Shown in pieces: positions 43,419 through 52,034 of a stretch of 64,000 nucleotides of DNA (position 1 is its first letter; every line of letters begins with the position of its first letter). Location of the stretch: the NCBI GenBank assembly GCA_964546585.1, contig CAZJKE010000006.1, positions 1 through 64,000 of the forward strand, written 5' to 3'. Under the pieces are notes generated by a model, which did not search any database, was not told where the DNA came from, and worked only from the letters and a program-made list of their open reading frames with translations. The stretch comes from CAZJKE01 sp964546585 (GTDB lineage Bacteria; Planctomycetota; Phycisphaerae; Phycisphaerales; SM1A02). Both the position numbers and the translations under genes were made by a program.

Positions 43419-44252
43419 ATGAATGACATGGCCCCACAACCCGCCGCCGCCATGTCCATCGATGTCGAGGACTGGTTTCAGGTTCAGAATCTCGCCGTCG
43501 ACCGGGAAAAGTGGGAGACGCAGGAACGACGCGTCGAGCGGAACACCGACCGCATGCTTGAACTGATGGCCGATCGGGGCGTGCGGTGTACCTGCTTCAT
43601 CCTTGGCTGGATCGCAGATCGTCATCCCGACCTCATCCGGCGCATCGCGGAGGGTGGGCACGAAATCGCCAGCCACGGGTATGGCCACGAACTCATCTAC
43701 AACCTCTCCGAGGACGAGTTCCGCGAGGACATCCGCAGCACGAAGGCGATTCTGGAGGATCTCACTGGCTGTGAGGTCAAGGGGTACCGAGCCCCCTGTT
43801 TTTCCATCACCGACTGGTCGATCGATATTCTCGCTGAGGAGGGATACACCTACGACAGTTCGCAGTTTCCGACGATCGCCCATGATCGGTACGGGCATCT
43901 CAGCGGAATGAAGGAAGGTGTGATCATTCAGGAACTTCGACCGGGATTCCACGAGGTGTGTGTTTCATGCCTCTCAGCGGCCGGCCGCAACCTGCCCTGG
44001 GCTGGCGGCGGGTACTTTCGACTGCTTCCCTACGGCATCTTTCGCCGAGGCGTTTCGAAGATTCTCCGAAGTGATCCTCCGTATGTTTTCTACATCCACC
44101 CATGGGAGATCGATCCCGGTCAGCCTCGGCTCAAGGGGCTCGGTCGCCGCTACGCCTTTCGTCACTATCTCAACCTGAAGAAGTGTGAAGCGCGGTGGTC
44201 GCGTCTACTCGCCGACTTCGAATGGAAGACGGTGGGGGAATTGGTCACATAG
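43419..44252 (+). CDS. Polysaccharide deacetylase, exosortase (XrtA)-associated type
   Basis: 277 residues. MSIDVEDWFQVQN with the first Asp-Asp pair of NodB/CE4 deacetylases, FILGWIADRHPDLIRRIAEGGHEIASHGYGH with the two metal-binding His of the HxxxH motif, RAPCFSITDWSIDIL, and a C-terminal region (YVFYIHPWEIDPGQP) typical of the subfamily found with PEP-CTERM/exosortase systems. It is predicted to remove N-acetyl groups from an exopolysaccharide. This links the island to the PEP-CTERM protein at 8017. ATG 43419 chosen; 43404 is an alternative overlapping the previous gene. Confidence 0.85.
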   Translation: MNDMAPQPAAAMSIDVEDWFQVQNLAVDREKWETQERRVERNTDRMLELMADRGVRCTCFILGWIADRHPDLIRRIAEGGHEIASHGYGHELIYNLSEDEFREDIRSTKAILEDLTGCEVKGYRAPCFSITDWSIDILAEEGYTYDSSQFPTIAHDRYGHLSGMKEGVIIQELRPGFHEVCVSCLSAAGRNLPWAGGGYFRLLPYGIFRRGVSKILRSDPPYVFYIHPWEIDPGQPRLKGLGRRYAFRHYLNLKKCEARWSRLLADFEWKTVGELVT

Positions 44253-44278
44253 ACTCTTCGCTGCGCCTTAGCGGCCTG

Positions 44279-45118
44279 CTAGTCCCAGATCACTTCAACA
44301 TCGTTCTTGTCAACGGCTTCGTTGGTAATCGTCATCCAGGTATCGCCCGAAGCCTCGGGGTTGGCCGGGTCGACATCGATCCAGTCGGTGTTGCAGATGT
44401 TGTCCGGGCCAAGGCTCTCACCAGTGACGGGTTGATACGCCACAAAGTCTGGATAGAAAGACTCGACCAAATGCGATGCGCCGTCGCCGCCGATGACCAC
44501 GCCGTGCCACACTTTCTCGCCACCGTGGAACTTCAGCGTCATGCTTTCAGCGAAGTTTCTCGAATCGCCATCGCGAACACCACGGTTGCCGATCGTCAGA
44601 TCGCCGGTTCCCGCATTCGTATTCCACTTCATGCGGATGCGCTGGCCGCACAGCGCCTGGTGGGCGTATGAGTTATGGGCTTCGCCGGCGGAAAAGTCGC
44701 CGTTGAACGCCGGATCCCAGAAGATATCGTCCCCATCGTATGCAGCGTAGTCATAGACCAGAAGTTCCCGAATCTGAGGATTCACTTCAACTGGGCTGAC
44801 GCACTGGTCCGGCGTAAAGTACTGCTGGGCGATCATCGCCGACATGAGATTGCCGGTCGTGTTGAGCGTCCAATCTTCGTTGTTTTCATCGGCGATTCGG
44901 CTTGGCAAAGGAAAACGCCCTTCATCGCCCGACGCATGCAGCGTCATCGCCTGATGAATCCCGCGGGCCTGCGACATGTCCTTCTTACTCCTCGCCGTCT
45001 GCAGTCCTCCGGACAACGCTGGAATCAACAGCGCCAGAAGAAGCAGAATGATGGCAATGACCACCAGGAGTTCCATGAGCGAAAACGCCCGTCTACTTGT
45101 CTTGAAGAAGCATGGCAT
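44279..45118 (-). CDS. Type IV prepilin-like protein
   Basis: 279 residues. The leader ends RRAF and the helix SLMELLVVIAIILLLLALLIPALSG carries the conserved Glu near +5; residue -1 is Phe rather than Gly, so the normal prepilin peptidase cleavage G|F is altered (RRAF-SLME). The C-terminal domain is long and Asp/Asn/Gly-rich, with several Cys. Unlike the gene at 32992 it lacks the DGH motif. Unknown function; transcribed after murJ, convergent with the deacetylase. Confidence 0.7.
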   Translation of the reverse strand: MPCFFKTSRRAFSLMELLVVIAIILLLLALLIPALSGGLQTARSKKDMSQARGIHQAMTLHASGDEGRFPLPSRIADENNEDWTLNTTGNLMSAMIAQQYFTPDQCVSPVEVNPQIRELLVYDYAAYDGDDIFWDPAFNGDFSAGEAHNSYAHQALCGQRIRMKWNTNAGTGDLTIGNRGVRDGDSRNFAESMTLKFHGGEKVWHGVVIGGDGASHLVESFYPDFVAYQPVTGESLGPDNICNTDWIDVDPANPEASGDTWMTITNEAVDKNDVEVIWD

Positions 45119-45141
45119 GGCAAGAGCATAGGACAGTTCGC

Positions 45142-45158
45142 GGTGTCTGACACTTTTT
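45142..45158. repeat. GGTGTCTGACAC palindrome with T5 tail after murJ
   Basis: GGTGTCTGACAC (45142-45153) is followed by five T residues and TCA, which is the murJ stop on the minus strand (45158-45160). The pattern GTGTCTGACAC-TTTTT parallels GTGACTGTCAC-CTTTTT at 37751. It may be part of the same REP-type family. Confidence 0.65.
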
Positions 45159-46729
45159 CAACGACCGCGGATCAGCCAGCCCAGTTCCCGCATACCGAGC
45201 AATGCCCCCACGATCGCGAAACTGGCCATCCCCGTCGCTGCCATGATCAGGAGAGCAACGACGGACTGGCCCCATGTTCCCCCATCGTTCCAGACAAACA
45301 GCCCAACGATTGCCACCATGCCGCCCATGATCGCGGTCGCAATGGCCGATCGAGCCCACGATCCAAGAACCGAAGCATCCACGGGATCATCAACATGCCT
45401 CCGCACCATACGCAGCAGAATCGAAACTTGCACCACCGCGCAGATCGCTGTCGACCAGGCCAGCCCCGCTGTCCGAAGTGGTGTCCAGATGAGCGTCATG
45501 TTGAGAAGGAGATTGAGCGCGACCACGCCCATGGCCACCCGAACCGGTCTGGCTGCATCATCCTTGGCGTAGAAGGCCCGCACCAGAATCTGGGTCATCG
45601 AGTAGGCCCAGATGGCCGGTGCATATCCGAGCAGAATCCACCCGACTTCCGCCGTGTCCGCCGCTGAAAAGAACCCGCCCTGAAACACGGCGGCAGCCAG
45701 CGGCTCCCGCACAAGAATCAAGCCGGCACCCGCGGGCAGCCCGATGAATACGACCAGTCGCAGACCGCGTCGCAAAGTGTCCGCAAAGGCGTCGGGGTTT
45801 TTCGCTTGGCGGGCAAGCATCGGAAATGCGGCCGTCGCAACGGCGATGCCAAATACGCCCAAGGGGAACTGGTAGAGCCGCTGGGCAAAGGACAGCGAAG
45901 CCATTGCGCCATCCTGCAACGGGTACAGCACGCCGCCAATTGTGTCGCCGAAGAGCAAGGGCCAACTTGCAATGCCTCCATCAATCAGCGTGTTGAGTTG
46001 CAGCGTCCCGATGCCGACGATCATTGGAAGGGTTCGCCGCACGACCTTACGCATTGCAGCGGAAGCAGGTGCCATGGTTCGGGTCCACCAGGAGGTGCCC
46101 CGAAGTGCATGCAGGCACCACAGAACTTGCAACACACCGCCGACCACAACCGATGCCGCAACGATGCCGATGGCGAGGCGGGTTGGCGCACCGTCGTACA
46201 AGTGCCATCCGAGGACCGCAGTGATCATGCTGCCGTTCAGAATGATGGGAGCGGCCGCGGGTGCGCCAAAGCGATTGTGCACATGCAGCATTGCCGACAA
46301 CATCGCCACTATGCAAATCAGCGGCGCATAGGGCAGCGTGATCATGGCAAGCCAGAGTGCCTCGGAGGGTTCATCCTGCATTGCCACCAGCGATGCGAGC
46401 ACAATTTCACCGAGGATCACGATGATCCCCAGCACGATCGCCAGCGATGCCATCAACAGTGACGCCAGCGATTTCGCAACGGCCGGGTCATCACGCTCCA
46501 ACTCCGTGTAGACCGGAAGGAAGGCGGCCGACAACGCTCCTTCGCCAAAGAGGCGGCGAAAGAGGTTCGGAATCATGATCGCAAAGTAGAGCGAGGACGA
46601 AAGCCCGCCCGCCCCGAAAATTCGGCTGATTGCGCCATCCCGCACCAGTCCCGTGCATCTGCTGACCAGCGTCAGCAGCGAGATCGTTCGCGTGTTGCGC
46701 TCAAGGTGTTGCGGCACGGTGTCAGACAC
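45158..46729 (-). CDS. murJ: Lipid II flippase MurJ (MviN)
   Basis: 523 residues with 14 or so membrane helices of the MOP exporter fold. TLVSRCTGLVRDGAISRIFG at the start matches the MurJ entry, and PNLFRRLFGEGALSAAFLP is the family's central motif with Glu-Gly. Flips peptidoglycan lipid II across the inner membrane. The GTG start at 46729 lies inside the palindrome GGTGTCAGACACC; the coding start overlaps the VanZ-like gene by eight bases, so they are coupled. The stop is followed by another palindrome. Confidence 0.93.
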   Translation of the reverse strand: MSDTVPQHLERNTRTISLLTLVSRCTGLVRDGAISRIFGAGGLSSSLYFAIMIPNLFRRLFGEGALSAAFLPVYTELERDDPAVAKSLASLLMASLAIVLGIIVILGEIVLASLVAMQDEPSEALWLAMITLPYAPLICIVAMLSAMLHVHNRFGAPAAAPIILNGSMITAVLGWHLYDGAPTRLAIGIVAASVVVGGVLQVLWCLHALRGTSWWTRTMAPASAAMRKVVRRTLPMIVGIGTLQLNTLIDGGIASWPLLFGDTIGGVLYPLQDGAMASLSFAQRLYQFPLGVFGIAVATAAFPMLARQAKNPDAFADTLRRGLRLVVFIGLPAGAGLILVREPLAAAVFQGGFFSAADTAEVGWILLGYAPAIWAYSMTQILVRAFYAKDDAARPVRVAMGVVALNLLLNMTLIWTPLRTAGLAWSTAICAVVQVSILLRMVRRHVDDPVDASVLGSWARSAIATAIMGGMVAIVGLFVWNDGGTWGQSVVALLIMAATGMASFAIVGALLGMRELGWLIRGR

Positions 46730-46730
46730 C
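46718..46730. repeat. GGTGTCAGACACC palindrome at the VanZ-like/murJ junction
   Basis: A perfect 13-bp palindrome contains both the stop codon of the VanZ-like gene (TGA 46722-46724, minus strand) and the GTG start of murJ (46727-46729). Both the final GV residues of one protein and the initial Met-Ser-Asp-Thr of the other are read from it. Confidence 0.85.
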
Positions 46731-47477
46731 CATCGGCGGTTGTGGGGAAACGGCTCGAATCACGCGGCTCCACGAGACCCGCGCGCTCAGCGTCATGAGA
46801 AAAAGACCGCCGACCCAGGACCCCAGGCCGATGACGGGAAAGAGAAGCAGGCCGGCTATGCATGCTCCGACGGCGGCGAGCCACGACAACGACCCCGGCC
46901 ACTTCGGCGGAGCAATTGCGACGGCGACGAGTGCCAGAGATGTCGAAACCAGCCCTGCCGCCAACGACAGCGGTGTGTTGCTCGCTCCGGACATCGCCCG
47001 CACCAACGACCACACGACGGCAGCCACGACCAGCGTCATGATGACCGACAACATCACAAGGGGAACCCAGTTCGTCCCCTTGGCGAGCAGGCGATCCACA
47101 CGGTCTCGCGTGCTCGACATGGCGGGACTACCCAGGGCGCCCATCCAGGCACTCGCTGCCAGAATGCCCAATTCGCCCGAGAGAAGATCGGCGGGGCTGA
47201 ACGGTCGACCCAGCGGCAGAAACGCCTGCGTCACTTCGTCGAAGAGGGCCCACAGGGAAACGACGGCCCATACGGCAACGGGATGGCGAAACCAGCCGGA
47301 ACTCCAGAGCGAAAAAGCCATGATCCCGAAACAGGCGAAGTGAAGAAGTTTGTCCGGGGCTTTGTGCTCACCGGTGTCGATCGCCATCTGTGGCCAGTGC
47401 GTCGCCACGGTGATGGCAACAAACCACACAACGAAGGCAACACGCCAGTTGCGGCGAGCGGCTTCACGAAGGTTCAT
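46722..47477 (-). CDS. VanZ-like membrane protein
   Basis: 251 residues, six or so membrane helices. The N-terminal part follows the VanZ-like pattern: HWPQMAIDTG, DKLLHFACFGIMAFSLW, and ALFDEVTQAFLPLGRPFSPADLLSGELG, where His/Glu/Asp of the family are conserved. The function in teicoplanin-resistance relatives is poorly known; here it could be an envelope protein. The ATG at 47477 overlaps parA by 14 bases; ATG 47492 is possible. The last codons and stop are from the palindrome at 46718. Confidence 0.75.
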   Translation of the reverse strand: MNLREAARRNWRVAFVVWFVAITVATHWPQMAIDTGEHKAPDKLLHFACFGIMAFSLWSSGWFRHPVAVWAVVSLWALFDEVTQAFLPLGRPFSPADLLSGELGILAASAWMGALGSPAMSSTRDRVDRLLAKGTNWVPLVMLSVIMTLVVAAVVWSLVRAMSGASNTPLSLAAGLVSTSLALVAVAIAPPKWPGSLSWLAAVGACIAGLLLFPVIGLGSWVGGLFLMTLSARVSWSRVIRAVSPQPPMGV

Positions 47478-48291
47478 GGCTGAGAGATTCATCCACCTGC
47501 GGCGACATGCCAAGATTCGCTAGATCTCTCCCCAGAGCGCGGTAGTCGTTCGCACCTGCGCAGTCGGGCTCGTAATCAAAGATCGTCTTTCCGAAACTCG
47601 GCGCCTCGGCGAGCTTTACATTGCGGCGAATCGCCGGTTGCAGAATGCGGCAGTCCGCCCAGGGAAGACCGCTGTCACGGGATGCCGCAAAGAACTCTTC
47701 AAGATCCGCCACCACCTCACGGGCGAGGTTCGTATGGGCCTCATGCATGCACAGGACGATGCCGGTGACGCGAAGCGATGGATTGATGCCGGTGACCATC
47801 ATGCCGACGGTCTCCAATAACCTGCTGAGCCCTTGCAATGCCAGAAAGTGCGCCTGCATCGGCACGACAAGTTCCTGGCATGCTGCCAATGCGTTGATGG
47901 TCAACAGTCCTAGACTTGGAGGACAGTCAACGAAGACATAGTCGTATCGCTCCGCCACCGGACGCAGCGTTCGACTCAGCAGATCGTGCCGGTCGGTGCG
48001 TGCTGCAAGTTCGGATTCCGCGGCGGCCAGATCGACCTCGCTGGTGATGAGATCGATGCGATCACGGGCCTTGACGATGGCACTGGAGATGTCCGCATCA
48101 TCCTCCATCAACAGGTCATAGACCGAGGTGCCGCCTTCCTCGATGCCGAAGTGGAGGCCCAGATGAGTCTGCGGATCGAGATCCACAACGAGCACTTTGT
48201 TGCCGGAATCCGCGAGTGCCGCTGCAAGATTCACCGTCGTTGTCGTCTTGCCGACGCCTCCCTTCTGGTTCAACATGGCGATGGACCGCAT
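47464..48291 (-). CDS. parA: Chromosome-partitioning ATPase ParA (Soj)
   Basis: 275 residues. Deviant Walker A KGGVGKTTT at 10-18, Walker A' VVDLDPQTHLG, Walker B DYVFVDCPPSLG. Non-specific DNA-binding ATPase that moves ParB-parS complexes. In many genomes it is next to parB; here parB is at 57963, 10 kb away on the other strand. Upstream recO, downstream VanZ-like. Confidence 0.93.
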   Translation of the reverse strand: MRSIAMLNQKGGVGKTTTTVNLAAALADSGNKVLVVDLDPQTHLGLHFGIEEGGTSVYDLLMEDDADISSAIVKARDRIDLITSEVDLAAAESELAARTDRHDLLSRTLRPVAERYDYVFVDCPPSLGLLTINALAACQELVVPMQAHFLALQGLSRLLETVGMMVTGINPSLRVTGIVLCMHEAHTNLAREVVADLEEFFAASRDSGLPWADCRILQPAIRRNVKLAEAPSFGKTIFDYEPDCAGANDYRALGRDLANLGMSPQVDESLSHEPS

Positions 48292-48312
48292 GCCCGGAGT
48301 ATAGGTGCTGGA

Positions 48313-49044
48313 TCAGGAAGACCACATCCAACGCATCGCCGCTGACTCCGTGCCGATGATGTCGCGGAGGTAGTGGGCGAGCAGCCTCCCTGCGCGGTGC
48401 AGCGTCTGTGGATCGATGGCCTGCATGGGTTGATCATCCTGCAGCATTCGGAGCATCTCGATTGTTTCCCGCCGCACGCGCACGCGGTCCGGCATGCCCG
48501 TGTCCGTGACAACTCCCCCCTGCGTCGAACTGAATGCGAGGACCGTAACCTCGCCGTTCAGGGCTTCCTTCGTTTCGACATCGATGTCGAGTTCCGGTCG
48601 GTACCCGGTCTCGCACAGTACCGCCCATTGAAACCGCAGCAAGGGCCAATCCTCGCCGTGCCCCGCATCCATGCGATCGAGCGCCTCCGCAAGCGAATCA
48701 AAGACACACGGATGCGGGTCGTGATCGGTGATCAGGCGCTGCACAAGATCAGCCATGTAGATCGCTCTTCGATTGACTTCGAGATTGGACCGGGCAGACC
48801 ACCAGACTCGCTCGAGTTGCCATTCGGTCAATGTCGCCAAGTCGCGGCCGACCTTGAGTCGAGCGAGCAGGTGTCCGCGAGTGAGTGGGTCAAAGCCACC
48901 GGAAAACATGCCGCCTTCTCGGCGGGACCCTTTGGCGAGGCCGCGAATGATGCCGTGCTCGCGCGTAAGAAGGCTGACAGTCTGGCTGGTTTCGGAGAAG
49001 TCCCAGCATCGCAGGCAGATGGCCGTGTCGGCGAGGAGGCTCAT
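48313..49044 (-). CDS. recO: DNA repair protein RecO
   Basis: 243 residues. An N-terminal OB fold (LRCWDFSETSQTVSLLTREHGIIRGLAKGSRR) is followed by the helical bundle of the family (LEVNRRAIYMADLVQRL, FQWAVLCETGYRPEL). The zinc-binding Cys set of some RecO proteins is absent. RecO loads RecA on SSB-coated DNA during gap repair. It lies 21 bases from parA on the same strand. Confidence 0.85.
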   Translation of the reverse strand: MSLLADTAICLRCWDFSETSQTVSLLTREHGIIRGLAKGSRREGGMFSGGFDPLTRGHLLARLKVGRDLATLTEWQLERVWWSARSNLEVNRRAIYMADLVQRLITDHDPHPCVFDSLAEALDRMDAGHGEDWPLLRFQWAVLCETGYRPELDIDVETKEALNGEVTVLAFSSTQGGVVTDTGMPDRVRVRRETIEMLRMLQDDQPMQAIDPQTLHRAGRLLAHYLRDIIGTESAAMRWMWSS

Positions 49045-49064
49045 GGTGACCGTGTTGTACGCGA

Positions 49065-50276
49065 TCAGGCGGGTGAAAGGCTGGCGCGAACGGTGGCGTT
49101 CCAGGGAAATGCATCTGCAACGCTCTTGAGGTCGCCGAGTTGAAGTGCGTCGATCCGGGCCAGTTCATCTTCGAGGGATCGATAGGTGCCCGTTGAAGCC
49201 ACCAATCCCCCCAGCCGCTGCATGCGTCCCGCAGATCGCTCGCTGCTTATCGCCATGGCAGTCGCCGCCTTGTTTCTCACCCGCAGAAGATCGTCTTCGG
49301 TCAGAGACTCCACAAGATCCCGCATGGTTGATGCCAAGAGTGACTCGACCTCCTCGGCTTGCTGGGGGGCGCAGACGGCAGTGATGGCCTGCAGGCCGCT
49401 GCCGTCAAGTGGCTCGATCGATGCACTCGCCTGTTCGGCAAGGCCGGGGTTCACGAGTGCCCAGTGAAACCTTGAGTTGTCGCCGCTCCCAAGAATGGAC
49501 GCCAATGCGGCAGCGGCGTACCGGCGATCGTCCGCTACGGGCACACCCGGCATGAGCCAGAGCAGGTAGTGCTGGTGTACATCGTCACTGGTATCTCGCA
49601 GGTCAATCGACTGGGGCAGGACTGTTGTGTCATCACGACTGGCACCGGTCGTGGGCCACGCCCCGCACAAGGCCGCCACTCTGTCAACCATCTCGTCAAA
49701 GTCGAGTTTCCCCGACATGGCAACGATGGTGTTGTCTGCGCTGTACCGGTCCTCAAAGTACGTAACCATGTCGTCCCGCTGCATCGCTGTGATCGTTTCG
49801 GCTGTTCCCAGCACACGATGCCCAAGTCCACTGCTCGAAAAACACTGCTCCATCGTCCGCTCGTACAAGACCCAGAACGGTTGGTCGTCGTACATCGCAA
49901 TCTCTTCGAGGATCACGCCCTTCTCCGCATCGAAGTCTTCCTGCCGCAGCGACGGACGAAGAATGTCCGAAAGAATGTCCTGGCACTCAGGTAGCACCTC
50001 TGGAAGACCGGCCGTCCAGAACGCGGTCATCTCGCCAGTCGTGAACGCGTTGTGTTCGGCGCCGAGATCGTCGAATGCTCGATCAATTTCTTCCGCAGAG
50101 CGGCGTTCCGTGCCCTTGAACATCATGTGCTCAAGAAAGTGGCTGACGCCCATGATTTCACTCGGCTCATCGCGTGCGCCGGTTCGCACGAAGAACCCCA
50201 TGCCCGCTGTCACGGCGGATTCTTCGATCTCGGCCACGATCCGCAGCCCGTTGTCGAGCGTTTCCTCCCGGAACAT
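49065..50276 (-). CDS. M16-family zinc metallopeptidase (insulinase/PqqL-like)
   Basis: 403 residues. The inverted zinc motif HFLEH with downstream Glu (HFLEHMMFKGT, about 46-56, and the remote Glu in EKGVILEEIAMYDD near 122-135) marks an active M16 subunit; the C-terminal half is the inactive-like second domain. Start codon ATG directly follows the lpd stop (shared A), so lpd and this gene form one operon. Substrate unknown. Confidence 0.85.
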   Translation of the reverse strand: MFREETLDNGLRIVAEIEESAVTAGMGFFVRTGARDEPSEIMGVSHFLEHMMFKGTERRSAEEIDRAFDDLGAEHNAFTTGEMTAFWTAGLPEVLPECQDILSDILRPSLRQEDFDAEKGVILEEIAMYDDQPFWVLYERTMEQCFSSSGLGHRVLGTAETITAMQRDDMVTYFEDRYSADNTIVAMSGKLDFDEMVDRVAALCGAWPTTGASRDDTTVLPQSIDLRDTSDDVHQHYLLWLMPGVPVADDRRYAAAALASILGSGDNSRFHWALVNPGLAEQASASIEPLDGSGLQAITAVCAPQQAEEVESLLASTMRDLVESLTEDDLLRVRNKAATAMAISSERSAGRMQRLGGLVASTGTYRSLEDELARIDALQLGDLKSVADAFPWNATVRASLSPA

Positions 50277-51751
50277 CAGTTGTGGATCATCCGATCTTCG
50301 GTTCCCATCGCAGCCTCATGAATGGCTTCCGCCATCGTCGGGTGAGCGTGCATGGTCGAAATGATGTCTTCCGTTGTCGCTTCAAGCCGCATCGCCAGCC
50401 CAATCTCGGCAATCAGTTCGCTCGCATCTTTCCCGATGATGTGCGCCCCAAGGATCTCTCCATGAGGCTTGCTCGCGAGGATCTTGACGATGCCGTCCAC
50501 CGCGCCAACGGCAATGGCTTTGCCGTGTGCCTTCAGGGAATAGGTCCCGCTCTGATACTTGATGCCCGCCTCGCCCACCTGTTGCTCGGTCATGCCGATC
50601 GAGGCGATCTGCGGGTTCGTGTAGACGCAACTCGGAATCGCGTTGTAATCGACACCGAGCGTTTCATGCCCCGCCATGCGTTCCACGCAGGCGACCGCCT
50701 CCTCGGATGCCACATGCGCCAACAGCGGCCCGCCCGCGACGTCGCCAATCGCATGCACGCCCGGTACATTGGTTGCGTAGGTTGGCGCCTCGGATGTCAT
50801 GGCATCGGTTTCGATGAAACCACCATCGGTCGCCACATCGAGAGCTGGATCGAACAACCCGTCATGCCTCGCCTGCACGCCGATCGCAACGAGTACTTTC
50901 TCCGCGTCGATTCGCTCGAGCGAAGTAGCGTCCCCGCCCGCAGCAAAGGTGAGCGTGGCACCGTCGTCGTTCACGTCGATCGACTGTACCGCAGCATCCA
51001 CATGGATCGCCATGCCCTGTTTCCTGAAGACCCGCATCGCAAGTGTGCTGATCTCCTCATCCTCGACAGGCAGAATGCGGTCGAGCATTTCGATGATTGT
51101 CACTTTCGTTCCAAGAGCGTTGTAGATGTAGGCAAATTCCATCCCGATCGCGCCGGAGCCGATGATGGCGATGGACTCGGGCCTCGCCGGGAGCGTCATG
51201 GCGGTCGAAGAGTTGATTATCGTCTCGCCGTCACATGGAGCGAACGGGAGATTCCTGGGCTTGGCCCCCGTTGCGATCAACACGCGATCCGCTTGAAGTG
51301 TCTCGATGACTTCGCCGCCGCCGCCGTTGTAGTACTCGCCCTGAGGCGTTTGCACTTCAACACGGCAAGGTGAACCACTGGTGATGCGCGCGTGTCCCTG
51401 CACATGTTCGATGCCATGCTTCTTGAAGAGATACGCGACCCCCTTGTTCAACTGTTCAGTGATACCCCGGCTGCGCGCTATGAAAGCGTCCCAATCCACT
51501 GACACGTGCTCGCAGGTGATGCCCCACTCCGATGCGTGCTTCATTTCGCTGTACAACTCCGCACCGTGCAGGAGCGCCTTGGATGGAATGCAACCCCAGT
51601 TGAGACACACACCACCGAGTTTGTCGCGGTCGACGCACGCCACCTTCATGCCAAGTTGGGCTGCGCGGATGGCCCCGACATACCCACCGGGCCCAGAGCC
51701 GATCACGATGAGGTCAAATTGCCGATCGCTGCTCACGAAGACGGTCCTCAT
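50276..51751 (-). CDS. lpdA: Dihydrolipoamide dehydrogenase
   Basis: 491 residues. FAD-binding IGSGPGGYVGAIRAAQLG, the redox disulfide GGVCLNWGCIPSKALL (C-x4-C), NAD-binding IIGSGAIGMEFA, and the C-terminal MHAHPTMAEAIHEAAMG with the His-Glu dyad. E3 of the 2-oxoacid dehydrogenase or glycine cleavage complexes. E1/E2 genes are not in the window. The ATG at 51751 is preceded by GGGAG. Confidence 0.95.
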   Translation of the reverse strand: MRTVFVSSDRQFDLIVIGSGPGGYVGAIRAAQLGMKVACVDRDKLGGVCLNWGCIPSKALLHGAELYSEMKHASEWGITCEHVSVDWDAFIARSRGITEQLNKGVAYLFKKHGIEHVQGHARITSGSPCRVEVQTPQGEYYNGGGGEVIETLQADRVLIATGAKPRNLPFAPCDGETIINSSTAMTLPARPESIAIIGSGAIGMEFAYIYNALGTKVTIIEMLDRILPVEDEEISTLAMRVFRKQGMAIHVDAAVQSIDVNDDGATLTFAAGGDATSLERIDAEKVLVAIGVQARHDGLFDPALDVATDGGFIETDAMTSEAPTYATNVPGVHAIGDVAGGPLLAHVASEEAVACVERMAGHETLGVDYNAIPSCVYTNPQIASIGMTEQQVGEAGIKYQSGTYSLKAHGKAIAVGAVDGIVKILASKPHGEILGAHIIGKDASELIAEIGLAMRLEATTEDIISTMHAHPTMAEAIHEAAMGTEDRMIHN

Positions 51752-52034
51752 TTCTCCCAAAGGGAGCGGCATTCTACCCGCCACCTGAAGACAGGCGGTC
51801 AATCACCTAACCTGCGAAATTGCAACGAGATACGCGGCCCCACTGCCAGGCCCGGAGGCGGATGCCTGTGGATAACTGACCAGTGGCCCACGTTCCCGAC
51901 GTCCCCAAGTACAGACTAACCCACTGCAAATTACTTACTTGCGATAAGACAGCGGCGGCCGCTGCCGGTCGTGGTCCACTTGGGGATGGCGACCTGCTAG
52001 ACTCGCACGCCCTCCGGAAAGGGAGGTTCAAGGC
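51752..52034. other. Divergent intergenic region, possible replication-origin candidate
   Basis: 283 bases between lpdA (minus) and the phosphoesterase gene (plus). It holds one perfect DnaA box, a short AT-rich run (GCAAATTACTTACTTGCG) at about 51926-51943, and an inverted repeat TCCCCAAGT (51902-51910) / ACTTGGGGA (51978-51986). No ORF is convincing. The genes on either side point away. A single box is weak evidence, so promoters for the two genes are the simpler reading. Confidence 0.4.
51867..51875 (-). promoter_or_regulatory. Perfect DnaA box (TTATCCACA)
   Basis: The plus strand reads TGTGGATAA at 51867-51875, an exact reverse complement of the consensus DnaA box TTATCCACA. No second perfect box was found in this intergenic region. 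Confidence 0.5.
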
